A DNA stretch of 64,000 nucleotides from Nemertoderma westbladi (Eukaryota > Xenacoelomorpha > Nemertodermatida > Nemertodermatidae). Below the pieces are notes generated by a model. It did not search any database. It worked only from the letters and a program-made list of their open reading frames with translations, and was not told the origin of the DNA. This document shows, in pieces, positions 41,020-52,936 of the stretch. The stretch is taken from assembly GCA_032718475.1 (NCBI GenBank), contig JAUCBJ010008227.1, positions 1 to 64,000 on the forward strand. The letters run 5' to 3'. The stretch's first letter is position 1. The number at the start of each line of letters is the position of its first letter. The position numbers and the translations under genes are program-made.

Positions 41020-43441
41020 TCTGTGTCCGTTATCGTGAATGGCACTTGAATGTATATACAATCTGATCATACAAATACACTAACTGATACAGGTAGCCGG
41101 TTGGCCTCAATATTTTGTGAAGTAATATTCTTACCCTATATATATTATATGTGCCCGCTACATGCATATACATACATAATGCCTGCATACCTAGTACCTA
41201 CACTACCTATAATATATACATCAGTAGTATTGAGATGATTTGCAATGATATTGAACACGATATGTGATATCGGCAGTAATTCTTCAGAGCTGTTAGTTGT
41301 TCAGTAATAAATAACTATTAATATCTTTATTATTAATATCAATTGCATTTGGTACACAAACGACCACAGTGAGTGATCTAATAAAAATACGAGGATCAGA
41401 ACTCTTTATTGAGTACATTTGATGAAAAGCCACAGTTTTTTCATTACAGTAATCATTATTATTAACTCTCTAGATATTTTGGTAGAATTCCTAAAATTGT
41501 ATAATGTGGAATTACAGCGCACCGAATATGTTTGCACTTAATATTAAATACTTTCATAACCGCAGTTAAAAGTTATTGCAGTCTAATGTTTGGCTGGACT
41601 TTAAAAAAATAATATTCAAATTTGTTTAGAGAGTTGCTTGTTAACCATATTTCATATGCAATAATTATTAACGACGTCAACCCATCACGCCGTGTATCTT
41701 TATTCAATCAGTTATGTAATGTGCTTTACAACACTCTCATACAATGCTTTGTGTTTTTCCCATTGAGTGCAGTTTATTGCTGTTAGTAGCTTTCAGGTAT
41801 ATGCGTTTAGTTACTACTAACGTAAAACAACGTAGTGCCTAGATATATTTTATGTGCCTATAGTTTAAGTGACACAGGTAGTAAATGCGACATAAAGTGT
41901 ATTATATCAGCGCTTTATATTTGGCTTCTATTATTGTAGGGTGTTGTATTTCTTTCATTTATGTGACACATTTATGTGTAATAAAATGGTGATTTTTTCT
42001 GAAATTAATTGTTCACGCAGTTTGTGCTCAATATAAATTTGTTGATTTACTAAATTTTGATAATATTTTGTGCTAGTGAAGTTTTACAGTTGCCACCGGT
42101 GTTAGTTAACAGTTCGTATCATATTGTTATTACTTGTTAACGAAACCTTTTTAGATGATAAACATCAGTCAACTGCTACTTTTACTTTCGTTTTGACTAT
42201 AATAAATTATTATCTGTAACCCATACCAACCAAACCTCGTAACCTGAAACCTTGAAACCTCGTAAATAAGATATGGGGGTCTAGTGATCTGGGGTAACCA
42301 AAACAGTAAACATGGGAAAAAAGTAGAACTTTTTTTCACTATTCTCAAGGCATTTTATTTACCGAGGGCCAGCGAGGTTAATAAAGGGTCGAGAGAATGT
42401 TTAAATAAAAATGTCAACGTTTTTTTCCCATGTAATACGTAATTTTATTCTTAAATTTGTACTTTTTTTTCTCAATTCTTTAATAAAACGTACAGAGATA
42501 TAGTGGTACAAAATAAATTGAACTGCAGTATTTTACTATTTGCTTCCATAGTTACTGCTATTCATATTATTTAACTCTTCAACTCCTTATGCTGCCTTAC
42601 TCAATGTTACAATAATTTAGTGTTCTCGAATATTTATTACGTAACTAGAGAGCCGCTTAACTAACATAAACCAATATTGGATATTGAGTTCCGTTTTGTA
42701 GTTCGCCTTGCAGAAACTAAAGTTGCAATAACTTTTGAGTGAGTGAATGGATTGCTTAAATTACGTGTAAACATTTTCTACTTCGATGGTCTTTCAACTC
42801 AAGTAGTAAAATTTAAGAAACTCCATCTTGGAAATATAATGCTATTTACTTTTTTCACCGGGAAAAAAAGTAAAATCAATGCAATCCTATGGATTACTTT
42901 TTTACCTTAAAAAGTACTCCTTTTTCTCCCGAATAAAATAAGTTACGCAATAAATATTTGAGAACATTAAATAATTTAACATTGAAGAAGGCAGCAGCAT
43001 CAGGAGTTGAAGAGTTCAGTAATTATTAGGGATCTTGAAAATTGATGACAATGATTTATGGACTATTTAGTGCACCTGCACCTACAAATAAGTAGTTAAA
43101 TTTCCGCTCCATAAAGTGTTTAATCATATGAATAACACGTATCTAATAACTGTATTGTAGTAAAATAAAACAATATGTAATTGGTTGGTTTGTATGAGTT
43201 AGTTGGCATTTATTGACATTCTTAACGATATTATTTGTAAATTATTCATTACCACAACTTCGATTACAGACACAAAGAACCATCACAATATCCTTTACAT
43301 TATAGTCAAGTAGACAGTGGTGACCACCGTTCAAATTGGGTATGACTGCAGTTTTTTTCCTGAAAGTGTTCACTTGTATAAGACATTTGAAATTATGTTA
43401 TATTTAACACAGTTAGCATTGTACTGTGTGATGAGGAACTA
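41020..43441. other. 2.4-kb AT-rich interval without recognisable genes
   Basis: No reading frame with recognisable content, no RNA gene and no tandem structure seen. A degenerate aaccaaaacagtaaac near 42297 may be a remnant of the dispersed repeat at 34366. Exons of distant genes too short to recognise cannot be excluded. Confidence 0.4.
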
Positions 43442-43589
43442 AGGTATGTGCATATGAGGAAGTGGAGGAAGATGTTGAAGGTATGTGCATATGGGGAAGT
43501 GGAGGAAGATGTTGAAGGTATGTGCATATGAGGAAGTGGAGGAAGATGTTGAAGGTATGTGCATATGAGGAAGTGGAGGAAGATGTTGA
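43442..43589 (+). repeat. 37-bp minisatellite, exactly 4 units
   Basis: ggtatgtgcatatgaggaag followed by tggaggaagatgttgaa, four times, with a single substitution (atgggg) in the second unit. It is the shortest array here and could be a young seed array. Confidence 0.95.
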
Positions 43590-44440
43590 TGTATACTGAA
43601 CATGTTTTTTGCAATATTTTGTACACATTCCAAATGTTATCGGTTACCATGGCAACAGAGGCAAACTTGAATGGTCGGAAAGTAATTGTCTGGACTTGGC
43701 AACATGTAAGACACTAGATCCAAAATTGAATTTTTTTAGATAGTTCGGAACTATATTAAACTTGGCAGAATATATTTAGAGACTTGTGACCATGGTTACA
43801 GGACTACCACAGATATTATATTTATAATGTTAGATAATTTTTCCAAATGGGGAACAATAATTAATCAATTGTTTTATATTTTTCGGATATTTACTGAAAA
43901 TCGGCGTTTGAAACTCGTTTTTGAAACAGTTGCCATGGCAACCGGGTTTTACAAATGACGTCAATGAAATCTCTGATGCTGATATGTGGGGGGTAGGTCA
44001 AGGTTAGAAGACTGTAGCTTTATTGGAACGTTGACTTTTGTAAATGACCTAATGTTGTCATGGTAAAATTGGACCGATAAATCATGTTGCAAAGTTGGTT
44101 CCCCTTAAAAAATTAAAGGTATGGTAATTATCTACTCCTGTGCCAATTATGGGAAGTTTGTCCAGAACGTCCATATTAACTTGCTAAGCGACCTGACTAA
44201 TTACATTACTGCTATGTTTGCATAATTTACTACATAAATATAATATTCTAGAATGTTTAATGTTGTTGTTAACACATTCTCTACGTCATATATTAACATT
44301 TTTTCGGTAATTTTGTCATGATTTTACCCTCCAAACAAACGGCAATAAAAAAAATTGCCCAACCTTTCCCCAAGTCTTTATAGCGAAAATTTATTATTAT
44401 AATGTGGAACAACATCATGAGCAAATAAAATTGCAGTCAT
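43590..44440. other. Non-coding interval
   Basis: Mixed-composition sequence between the 37-bp and 50-bp arrays, with gttaccatggcaac-like motifs near 43643 and 43930. No gene seen. Confidence 0.4.
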
Positions 44441-47400
44441 ACGCTGGAGAACGGTTCGTCAGTAAAATGTACCAAGCGTCTACTCGGCGTACGCTGGAGA
44501 ACGGTTCGTCAGTAAAATGTACCAAGCGTCTACTCGGCGTACAATGGAGAACGGTTCGTCAGTAAAATGTACCAAGCGTCTACTCGGCGTACGCTGGAGA
44601 ACGGTTCGTCAGTACAATGTACCAAGCGTCTACTCGGCGTACGCTGGAGAACGGTTCGTCAGTAAAATGTACCAAGCGTCTACTCGGCGTACGCTGGAGA
44701 ACGGTTCGTCAGTAAAATGTACCAAGCGTCTACTCGGCGTACGCTGGAGAACGGTTCGTCAGTACAATGTACCAAGCGTCTACTCGGCGTACGCTGGAGA
44801 ACGGTTCGTCAGTAAAATGTACCAAGCGTCTACTCGGCGTACGCTGGAGAACGGTTCGTCAGTAAAATGTACCAAGCGTCTACTCGGCGTACACTGGAGA
44901 ACGGTTCGTCAGTAAAATGTACCAAGCGTCTACTCGGCGTACGCTGGAGAACGGTTCGTCAGTAAAATGTTCCAAGCGTCTACTCGGCGTACGCTGGAGA
45001 ACGGTTCGTCAGTAAAATGTACCAAGCGTCTACTCGGCGTACGCTGGAGAACGGTTCGTCAGTAAAATGTACCAAGCATCTACTCGGCATACACTGGAGA
45101 ACGGTTCGTCAGTAAAATGTACCAAGCGTCTACTCGGCGTACGCTGGAGAACGGTTCGTCAGTAAAATGTACCAAGCGTCTACTCGGCGTACACTGGAGA
45201 ACGGTTTGTCAGTAAAATGTACCAAGCGTCTACTCGGCGTACGCTGGAGAACAGTTCGTCAGTAAAATGTTCCAAGCGTCTACTCGGCGTACGCTGGAGA
45301 ACGGTTCGTCAGTAAAATGTACCAAGCATCTACTCGGCGTACGCTGGAGAACGGTTCGTCAGTAAAATGTACCAAGCGTCTACTCGGCGTACGATGGAGA
45401 ACGGTTCGTCAGTAAAATGTACCAAGCGTCTACTCGGCGTACGATGGAGAATGGTTCGTCAGTAAAATGTTCCAAGCGTCTACTCGGCGTACGCTGGAGA
45501 ACGGTTCGTCAGTAAAATGTACCAAGCGTCTACTCGGCGTACACTGGAGAATGGTTCGTCAGTAAAATGTACCAAGCGTCTACTCGGCATACGCTGGAGA
45601 ACGGTTCGTCAGTAAAATGTTCCAAGCGTCTACTCGGCGTACGCTGGAGAACGGTTCGTCAGTAAAATGTACCAAGTGTCTACTCGGCGTACGCTGGAGA
45701 ACGGTTCGTCAGTAAAATGTACCAAGCGTCTACTCGGCGTACGATGGAGAACGGTTCGTCAGTAAAATGTACCAAGCGTCTACTCGGCGTACGATGGAGA
45801 ATGGTTCGTCAGTAAAATGTTCCAAGCGTCTACTCGGCATACGCTGGAGAATGGTTCGTCAGTAAAATGTACCAAGCGTCTACTCGGCGTACAATGGAGA
45901 ACGGTTCGTCAGTAAAATGTTCCAAGCATCTACTCGGCGTACGCTGGAGAACGGTTCGTCAGTAAAATGTACCAAGCGTCTACTCGGCGTACGCTGGAGA
46001 ACGGTTCGTCAGTAAAATGTACCAAGCGTCTACTCGGCGTAGGATGGAGAACGGTTCGTCAGTAAAATGTACCAAGCGTCTACTCGGCGTACGCTGGAGA
46101 ACGGTTCGTCAGTAAAATGTACCAAGCGTCTACTCGGCATACGCTGGAGAAAGGTTCGTCAGTAAAATGTACCAAGCGTCTACTCGGCGTACGCTGGAGA
46201 ACGGTTCGTCAGTAAAATGTACCAAGCGTCTACTCGGCGTACGCTGGAGAAAGGTTCGTCAGTAAAATGTACCAAGCGTCTACTCGGCGTACGCTGGAGA
46301 ACGGTTCGTCAGTAAAATGTACCAAGCGTCTACTCGGCGTACGCTGGAGAACGGTTCGTCAGTAAAATGTACCAAGCGTCTACTCGGCGTACGCTGGAGA
46401 AAGGTTCGTCAGTAAAATGTACCAAGCGTCTACTCGGCGTACGCTGGAGAACGGTTCGTCAGTAAAATGTACCAAGCGTCTACTCGGCGTACGCTGGAGA
46501 ACGGTTCGTCAGTAAAATGTACCAAGCGTCTACTCGGCGTACACTGGAGAACGGTTCGTCAGTAAAATGTACCAAGCGTCTACTCGGCGTACGCTGGAGA
46601 ACGGTTCGTCAGTAAAATGTACCAAGCGTCTACTCGGCGTACACTGGAGAACGGTTTGTCAGTAAAATGTACCAAGCGTCTACTCGGCGTATGCTGGAGA
46701 ACGGTTCGTCAGTAAAATGTTCCAAGCGTCTACTCGGCGTACGCTGGAGAACGGTTCGTCAGTAAAATGTACCAAGCATCTACTCAGCGTACGCTGGAGA
46801 ACGGTTCGTCAGTAAAATGTTCCAAGCGTCTACTCAGCGTACGCTGGAGAACGGTTCGTCAGTAAAATGTACCAAGCGTCTACTCGGCGTACGATGGAGA
46901 ACGGTTCGTCAGTAAAATGTACCAAGCGTCTACTCGGCGTACGATGGAGAACGGTTCGTCAGTAAAATGTTCCAAGCGTCTACTCGGCGTACGCTGGAGA
47001 ACGGTTCGTCAGTAAAATGTACCAAGCGTCTACTCGGCGTATGCTGGAGAACGGTTCGTCAGTAAAATGTACCAAGCGTCTACTCGGCGTACGATGGAGA
47101 ACGGTTCGTCAGTAAAATGTACCAAGCGTCTACTCGGCGTACACTGGAGAACGGTTCGTCAGTAAAATGTACCAAGCGTCTACTCGGCGTACGCTGGAGA
47201 AAGGTTCGTCAGTAAAATGTACCAAGCGTCTACTCGGCGTACGCTGGAGAACGGTTCGTCAGTAAAATGTACCAAGCGTCTACTCGGCGTACGCTGGAGA
47301 AAGGTTCGTCAGTAAAATGTACCAAGCGTCTACTCGGCGTATGCTGGAGAACGGTTCGTCAGTAAAATGTACCAAGCGTCTACTCGGCGTACGCTGGAGA

Positions 47401-47937
47401 ACGGTTCGTCAGTAAAATGTACCAAGCGTCTACTCGGCGTACGCTGGAGAAAGGTTCGTCAGTAAAATGTACCAAGCGTCTACTCGGCGTACGCTGGAGA
47501 ACGGTTCGTCAGTAAAATGTACCAAGCGTCTACTCGGCGTACGCTGGAGAACGGTTCGTCAGTAAAATGTACCAAGCGTCTACTCGGCGTACGCTGGAGA
47601 ACGGTTCGTCAGTAAAATGTACCAAGCATCTACTCGGCGTATGATGGAGAACGGTTCGTCAGTAAAATGTACCAAGCGTCTACTCGGCGTACGCTGGAGA
47701 ACGGTTCGTCAGTACAATGTACCAAGCGTCTACTCGGCGTACGCTGGAGAACGGTTCGTTAGTAAAATGTACCAAGCGTCTACTCGGCGTACGCTGGAGA
47801 ACGGTTCGTCAGTAAAATGTACCAAGCGTCTACTCGGCGTACGCTGGGGAATGGTTCGTCAGTAAAATGTACCAAGCATCTACTCGGCGTACGCTGGAGA
47901 ACGGTTCGTCAGTAAAATGTACCAAGCGTCTACTCGA
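44441..47937 (+). repeat. 50-bp minisatellite (about 70 units)
   Basis: Unit core: acgctggagaacggttcgtc, agtaaaatgtaccaagcgtc, tactcggcgt (50 bp). The register holds at exactly 50 bp through all units; variation is by point substitution only (acgatgg, acactgg, tgttcc, gcatc, aaggttc). It does not encode a sustained frame, apart from one short stretch of about 130 codons. It ends abruptly at tactcgacta near 47937. Confidence 0.97.
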
Positions 47938-48169
47938 CTACTATTATTGTCTTCTCCTTAATGACGGTTAGTAAATGATTTACAGTATATAATGTTTTAT
48001 TGACGTATTATTGGCTGGCACAGAATTAACAATTTCAAAAATATCAATACAGTTAATAAAGCCCATCGTCCTAGATAATTTCACTAGATAATCAAAACAA
48101 CAAAAATCATTACATATGTGTGTATGTAGTATACATTGTATTAAATCCTATAATAGCGAGACAGGGGGG

Positions 48170-48400
48170 AAAACTGGGCCTTGGCGAATTAATATCCCGC
48201 CTCAATGTTAAATTCTCAATTTAGCGAAAGGAGCAGGTTACAGTGGCACGTTATTTTAACCAAAACAATAAACTAAACACAATAGAACAGGTTACAGTTT
48301 TATTGTTGATAGTAATCAGCTGTTATTTGCGTCGAATTTCCCCTGGAGAGGGATGTATTTTTATTGCGTCCAATTTCCCCCTATCTGATAATAGCACAGT
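48170..48400 (+). repeat. Dispersed repeat, about 230 bp
   Basis: Contains cgcctcaatgttaaattctc, aaccaaaacaataaacta, acaggttacag, and tttgcgtcgaatttcccctg. The same order of blocks occurs in reverse complement inside the hAT-like element at about 39960-40200, and in part at 34366-34520. It is non-coding and probably a MITE. Confidence 0.72.
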
Positions 48401-48532
48401 TTTTTTTTTACCAAACCATGTATACAAAAACGACTAAGAATTCAACAGCTTCCACCTATAAATTTTCAACACCTCAAAAATATATTAGCATAGGACAAAC
48501 ACCTGCTGAGATTTAAATAGACATTAAAGTGA

Positions 48533-48613
48533 AATAAAGTTAAATAAAGTTCGTACTCAATGTGAACTAAAGTTAAATAAAGTTCGTACTCAATGTGAAC
48601 TAAAGTTAAATAA
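48533..48613 (+). repeat. 33-bp minisatellite remnant, left of LINE-A copy 4
   Basis: Two to three units containing aaataaagttcgtactcaat and gtgaactaaagtt. The same unit continues right of the LINE (52340-52430), so the LINE has split this small array. Confidence 0.88.
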
Positions 48614-51600
48614 CTACTACTACTATGATCGGTATGTTGCATTGCAGCTGTATTTTTAAGAATGCTGTGCCGGCTTGTCGACAAAATTGCACCGCCACAA
48701 CTCCCTATCACCCATGACATTTGCTAGATCATCCGCATCTTCAAGGCCAGTGTCCTTTAAGATGCGTCTCAAGAAAGTCATGGGCTGTCCACCATGCTTA
48801 TTCACTCCATGAGGCTGCCAAAGTACACGATTTTGAACTGGCTGGTCCTCACGGCGAAAGCAATGACCTGCAAAGCGGAGGCGATTTTGTTCTAGTGTCA
48901 AGCTTGGGGGAACCAATGAGACTACTCCAATGTTATATAGTGTCTGGTTGGAGATGTGTGCATTGTACTTGACACAATGAACCCGGCGTAGCATTCTTGT
49001 AAATGTGCCATCCAAAGATTTGGTGTCCTCAGCAGTTAGAGCACAGCATGGACTCCCATAGTGGAACTACTGCTGCTCTAAATAATCGGACCTTAAGTTT
49101 AAGATTAATTCTCGATGACTTCCAAATCCTAGAAAGCCCATTTAAGGCTGCCCATGCCTTTCCCTTACGTATTCGAAGGTCCTCACCTGACTTCCGGATC
49201 CATGATCCCAGGTAACAGAAGTTGTCCACATGCTCAAGCATACCATCCTTTGAGCTTATGCTCATCCGATCAGAGACTTGCTGAGGACTTTCAAAATTAA
49301 CTGTCAAAATTTTGGTCTTTCTGGAGTTAATAAAAAGACCAACACTAGAAGCAGCCTGTTCTAATGAGCTGAGGAGCCGTTGGGCTCCCTCTAGTGATTC
49401 TGAGAGTACTCCTAAGTCATCAGCAAAGTCTAGATCAGTTAGGTACTTGGCAGGATTTCTTCGACTTCTGGAGCCAGTAGGTGGAGTTATCATCCACCCC
49501 ATCATCATTATGTTGATCTAAGGACATGCGTAGAACATAGTCAACCACAATTATGAACAAGAAAGGTTGCAAGTGTGTCTCCCTGGAGGACGCCCCATAA
49601 CACTTCAAATGGTTCTGTGTCACCATCAACAGTAGACACAAATGCTGTCGAACCATCGTATACTGATCTGATTGCTGCAATAATCAGGAATCCCATATAA
49701 TAAGGGCCTTGAATTAATTAAGGCCTTGAAGAAGTCAACAAAGATAACAGCCACATGCCTGTCTTTCTTTTTTGATAACTCTTCAATTATCCTTCTAAGT
49801 GCCAAAATGGGCTCCATGGTCCCACGACCTTTATGGAAGCCATTCTGATTTCCACGGAGCAGTCTCTCAATGGGATCCCTGATGCGATTTAATAGAATTC
49901 TATTGTATAGGTTTGCAGCAATCGAGATCAATGAGATTCCCCGAAAAGAACCATAGAGTGTTAGGTTGCCCTTCTTGGGAACTGGCACCAACTTATTTGT
50001 TTTCATTTCTTGTGGGACTCTTGTTGTTCGGTACATGTCTACTATGATAGGATAGATGAGCTTTAAACACTCAGGTATTTTAAAGACCTCAGGGGGAACA
50101 CCATCTACTCCACTGGCACGATTGGTCTTAATGCTCTTTGCAGCAGCCTTCACTTCTGCAAAGAAGATATCACCAATGGGAATGAATATCTGGGAGTACA
50201 GACTCAGACACTTACTTCTATAAAGTTATCAGACAATACCCTGTCATTATTGAAGAGCTTTTCAAAGTGGGCCTTCCAACCATTGAGGCGATCAGCTCGT
50301 GATTCAGCCTTAACCTTGGTGGTTGGTTGGCTTTTCCGCCCAGTAAGCAAGTTGATCGATTTCCATGCCTGGGATGATTGCCTGCTGTCATCAGCATTAT
50401 TGATGGCATCAACCTGTTGGTTTATTAGCTCCTGTAGATTAACAGAGTACTGCCTGTTCAGGGACTTAGATGCAGCCTTATCTGCATTCTTGGTCGCTGT
50501 AGTCTGTTTGAGTCGGGACTCTTTCTGCGTCTTATAGAGGTCATTTCGGCACTTCTGAATTTTGTTGTCAGTCCAGGGGGCCCTTTTCCTGTTTCGAGGG
50601 TAGGAACTGTTTCTGCAGCTGCTAACTTAACTGCTTCTGTGAAGGCAGTATAGCCCTCGCAGTGATCTGCCGCCTCAGAGGCAAGAACCTCATACCTGTT
50701 GCTCAGCTGTAGTGTGAAGCTGGATCTCACACTTGGCTGTTGCAACAGAGAGGACCAGTCATGCCGCGGCAAGGCAGATTTCGTTGTTTTGCTAGCACGT
50801 AGCACGCAGACTAAGTCTTACCTTGGCCACTATAAGGCAGTGATCACTGGAGAAGGGTCGAAGGGTAAATGCATTACAGTCTTGTATAGAGCTCCTGTAT
50901 TTCCTACGAAACAGAATATTGTCTATCTGGGACTTGTGACCACTGGATCCACTATGAGTCCATAGCTTTCCAGTTCGCTTCTTGGGCTGGGTTCCAGCCG
51001 AAAACAATCCTTTTCCAGAGATAAAATCCTGAAGATGGACGGAATTTCGGTTAACAATATTGCTATAGACCCAGGGCGATGTAGGTGATTGATGCAGACT
51101 TGCATTAAAGTCTCCCAATAATGTTAAGAATGCATGCTGATGCACTCCATCAGTAGCTGCTTGTAGATTGTGGTAGAAATTTTCCATCTCCTCTACAGGG
51201 GCAACACTAGTTGGAGAGTAACACACAATCAGAACCACCTTAGGAAACTTCTTAGCCAGTCTTCCAGAACATGAGAAGTGGCAACGGATGATGCGATTAG
51301 AGATTTGGTCTATATTGTCCAATGCTGCATGTGCAGTTGGATTCATCGATAGACCAATTCCACCATTGCCACTATCATCTGCTGATGCAAGGGCTAGTCG
51401 CCAACCGCCCCCATGTCCTTAATCAGAACCTCATCAGTCTGTCCAGTCTGCATTCGGTGCTCTTGAACACCCACTACGCTAAGAGAAAGCTTATCTGCCA
51501 AGGTAGTCAGCTCACCTTGTCGCATTGGGTACCCAAGTGTTAGGGTGTTAACTGAGGCTATTCTAGCGACTTGCCTCAGATTCACCAATGGCTTTGTTGG

Positions 51601-52339
51601 TCGGGGTGGAACATGAGAGTAGCCTCCAACTCCAGAATCCCTCTCCCCATCACAATCTGGCCTTCCTGGTGACCCAGGGTTTGGGCCAGAAAGGTCAACA
51701 GGAAAGGGACCCAAAGAATTGTTGGCTGCTCTCTCTCCAGTAGGGGGTGAGACAGGCAGCCGGTCAGGAGATAACTGACGCCTGTGAGGCCGATTGTGTC
51801 CGGTAATTCCACTGGCCTCTAGTGGCTGGACCTCCGCATTAATAATATAATCCATAGTGGGGGTTGGGGGTGCTTTTTTGCCGAGTCAGCTCTCGGGGCA
51901 AATACCACACCCTGGTTTGCCATTCCACAGGGTGGGTGTCGCAGTGGAGTCAGATATGAGGCACATCACCCATACCTACTCTGGCGCACATGACCCACCA
52001 TTGGCTGTGCTGCTCATCTGCTGGGTCTTGCCCTGTACCCCTGCTGCCAGGTGTAGGTCGCAGTGAAGTGCACTCAGAGTGGACATGAGAACACTCTACT
52101 CCTGACCAGCCATTGGTAGATTACAGTCTGCCTGGCCAGGCCATATACCCCTGCAGCCAAGTATATGGGTCCTTAATCCAGGACCAAGGGCGTCCTTATC
52201 CCAGAACGAAGGGGGTCCTAGTTACAGGACCAGGTTTGCCCTAGTAAAAGGGTCTATGCAACTACAGGTGGCACCTCCTTTATGCTGCATGGAGGTGGCA
52301 AGTTTTCTTGATCAATGACCTAGAATACCTGACCTGACA
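48614..52339 (-). mobile_element. LINE-A copy 4, near full-length but decayed
   Basis: Minus-strand copy reaching the same 5' terminus as the copy at 8645 (tattctagg preceded by two gtcag units, here read at the right end), with a (TAG)n tail at the left. It is inserted into a 33-bp minisatellite. Bases gttaaata occur on both sides and may be the target duplication, with a few untemplated bases at the 5' junction. Confidence 0.92.
48656..51918 (-). pseudogene. LINE-A endonuclease-reverse transcriptase, multiply frameshifted
   Basis: Same protein as the intact ORF at 9065-12361, but broken into pieces in different frames. Endonuclease parts are at about 51855-51394 and 51346-50792, a linker piece near 50805-50458, RT parts at about 50153-49626 and 49508-49029, and the C-terminal piece at 49015-48656. 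Visible lesions include a short deletion near 49060, scrambled sequence near 49690, and small indels near 49500, 50190, 50600 and 51410. FADD and the endonuclease GDFNAS are still readable in their fragments. It is inactive and clearly older than the copy at 8645. Confidence 0.92.
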
Positions 52340-52430
52340 TTTAGTTTGTTAAATAAAAAAAGTTAAAGAAGTTAAATAAAATTCGTACTCAATGTGAACT
52401 AAAGTAAATAAAGTTCGTACTCAATGTGAC
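52340..52430 (+). repeat. 33-bp minisatellite remnant, right of LINE-A copy 4
   Basis: Two to three degenerate units with ttcgtactcaatgtgaac, matching those at 48533-48613. Confidence 0.85.
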
Positions 52431-52592
52431 TTTACTTAAATAAATCTAATAATTAAAAGAACTAAAATATTGAATTAAATTTCAAACATAAACAGAAGTT
52501 TGTATGTGGTAATCTTCAATTAAAAATCAATAAGTCCATATAGTAGTAGTAGTTAATTTAAGTTATAGTAGTTAAGACCCCTAGATCCCATC

Positions 52593-52811
52593 CTATAATA
52601 AATGTATAGAACTGATGAGAACAGCAATATAAAGTGAGGCGGTTATTTGTGAGTGAGTGGATCCGTTGCAGTACTCGCCTTTACAGCAGTCCACCGAACA
52701 ACCGCCTCCTTGGGCCCCAGAACTACTACAGAACTCTGTGGTGAATTGGGTGTCGCATTGCAGGAATCCACATCTAGTCGCAATGTAATCTCCCATCGTC
52801 AATTTCTATGT
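52593..52811 (-). CDS. Ly6/three-finger protein, last coding exon (partial gene)
   Basis: About 70 residues ending in TAG at 52593-52595. The sequence has TRCGFLQCDTQF, a Gly/Ser loop, and CSVDCCKGEYCNGS, the 'CC...C-N' signature that closes the Ly6/uPAR three-finger fold. It is followed by a spacer and a hydrophobic C-terminal tail (TASLYIAVLISSIHLL), as in proteins released from a GPI-attachment signal. There is no ATG that makes sense; the frame is preceded by a plausible acceptor (acatag just before 52811), so this is a terminal exon. The upstream exons with the signal peptide would lie at higher coordinates but are not recognisable among the satellite arrays. It would be a cell-surface protein of unknown partner. 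Confidence 0.65.
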
Positions 52812-52869
52812 TAATTTTTAAAACAACAAAGTTATATGTAGGCCTACATACAAAACAAAAACATAATTT

Positions 52870-52925
52870 GGGTAAATCTTTTCGACAAACGCGGAGGCCA
52901 ACGCTTAGATCGAAAAGATTTACCC
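52870..52925. repeat. Perfect 16-bp stem hairpin
   Basis: gggtaaatcttttcga (52870-52885) and tcgaaaagatttaccc (52910-52925) are perfect reverse complements around a 24-base spacer. The hairpin sits immediately before the ~80-bp array and about 60 bp upstream of the Ly6 exon's acceptor. It is probably a tiny MITE. Confidence 0.85.
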
Positions 52926-52936
52926 CATAATTTAGT

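Noticed and set aside
43393-43650. Overlapping minus-strand frames in the 37-bp array
   Set aside because: By-products of a four-unit repeat with no recognisable domain.
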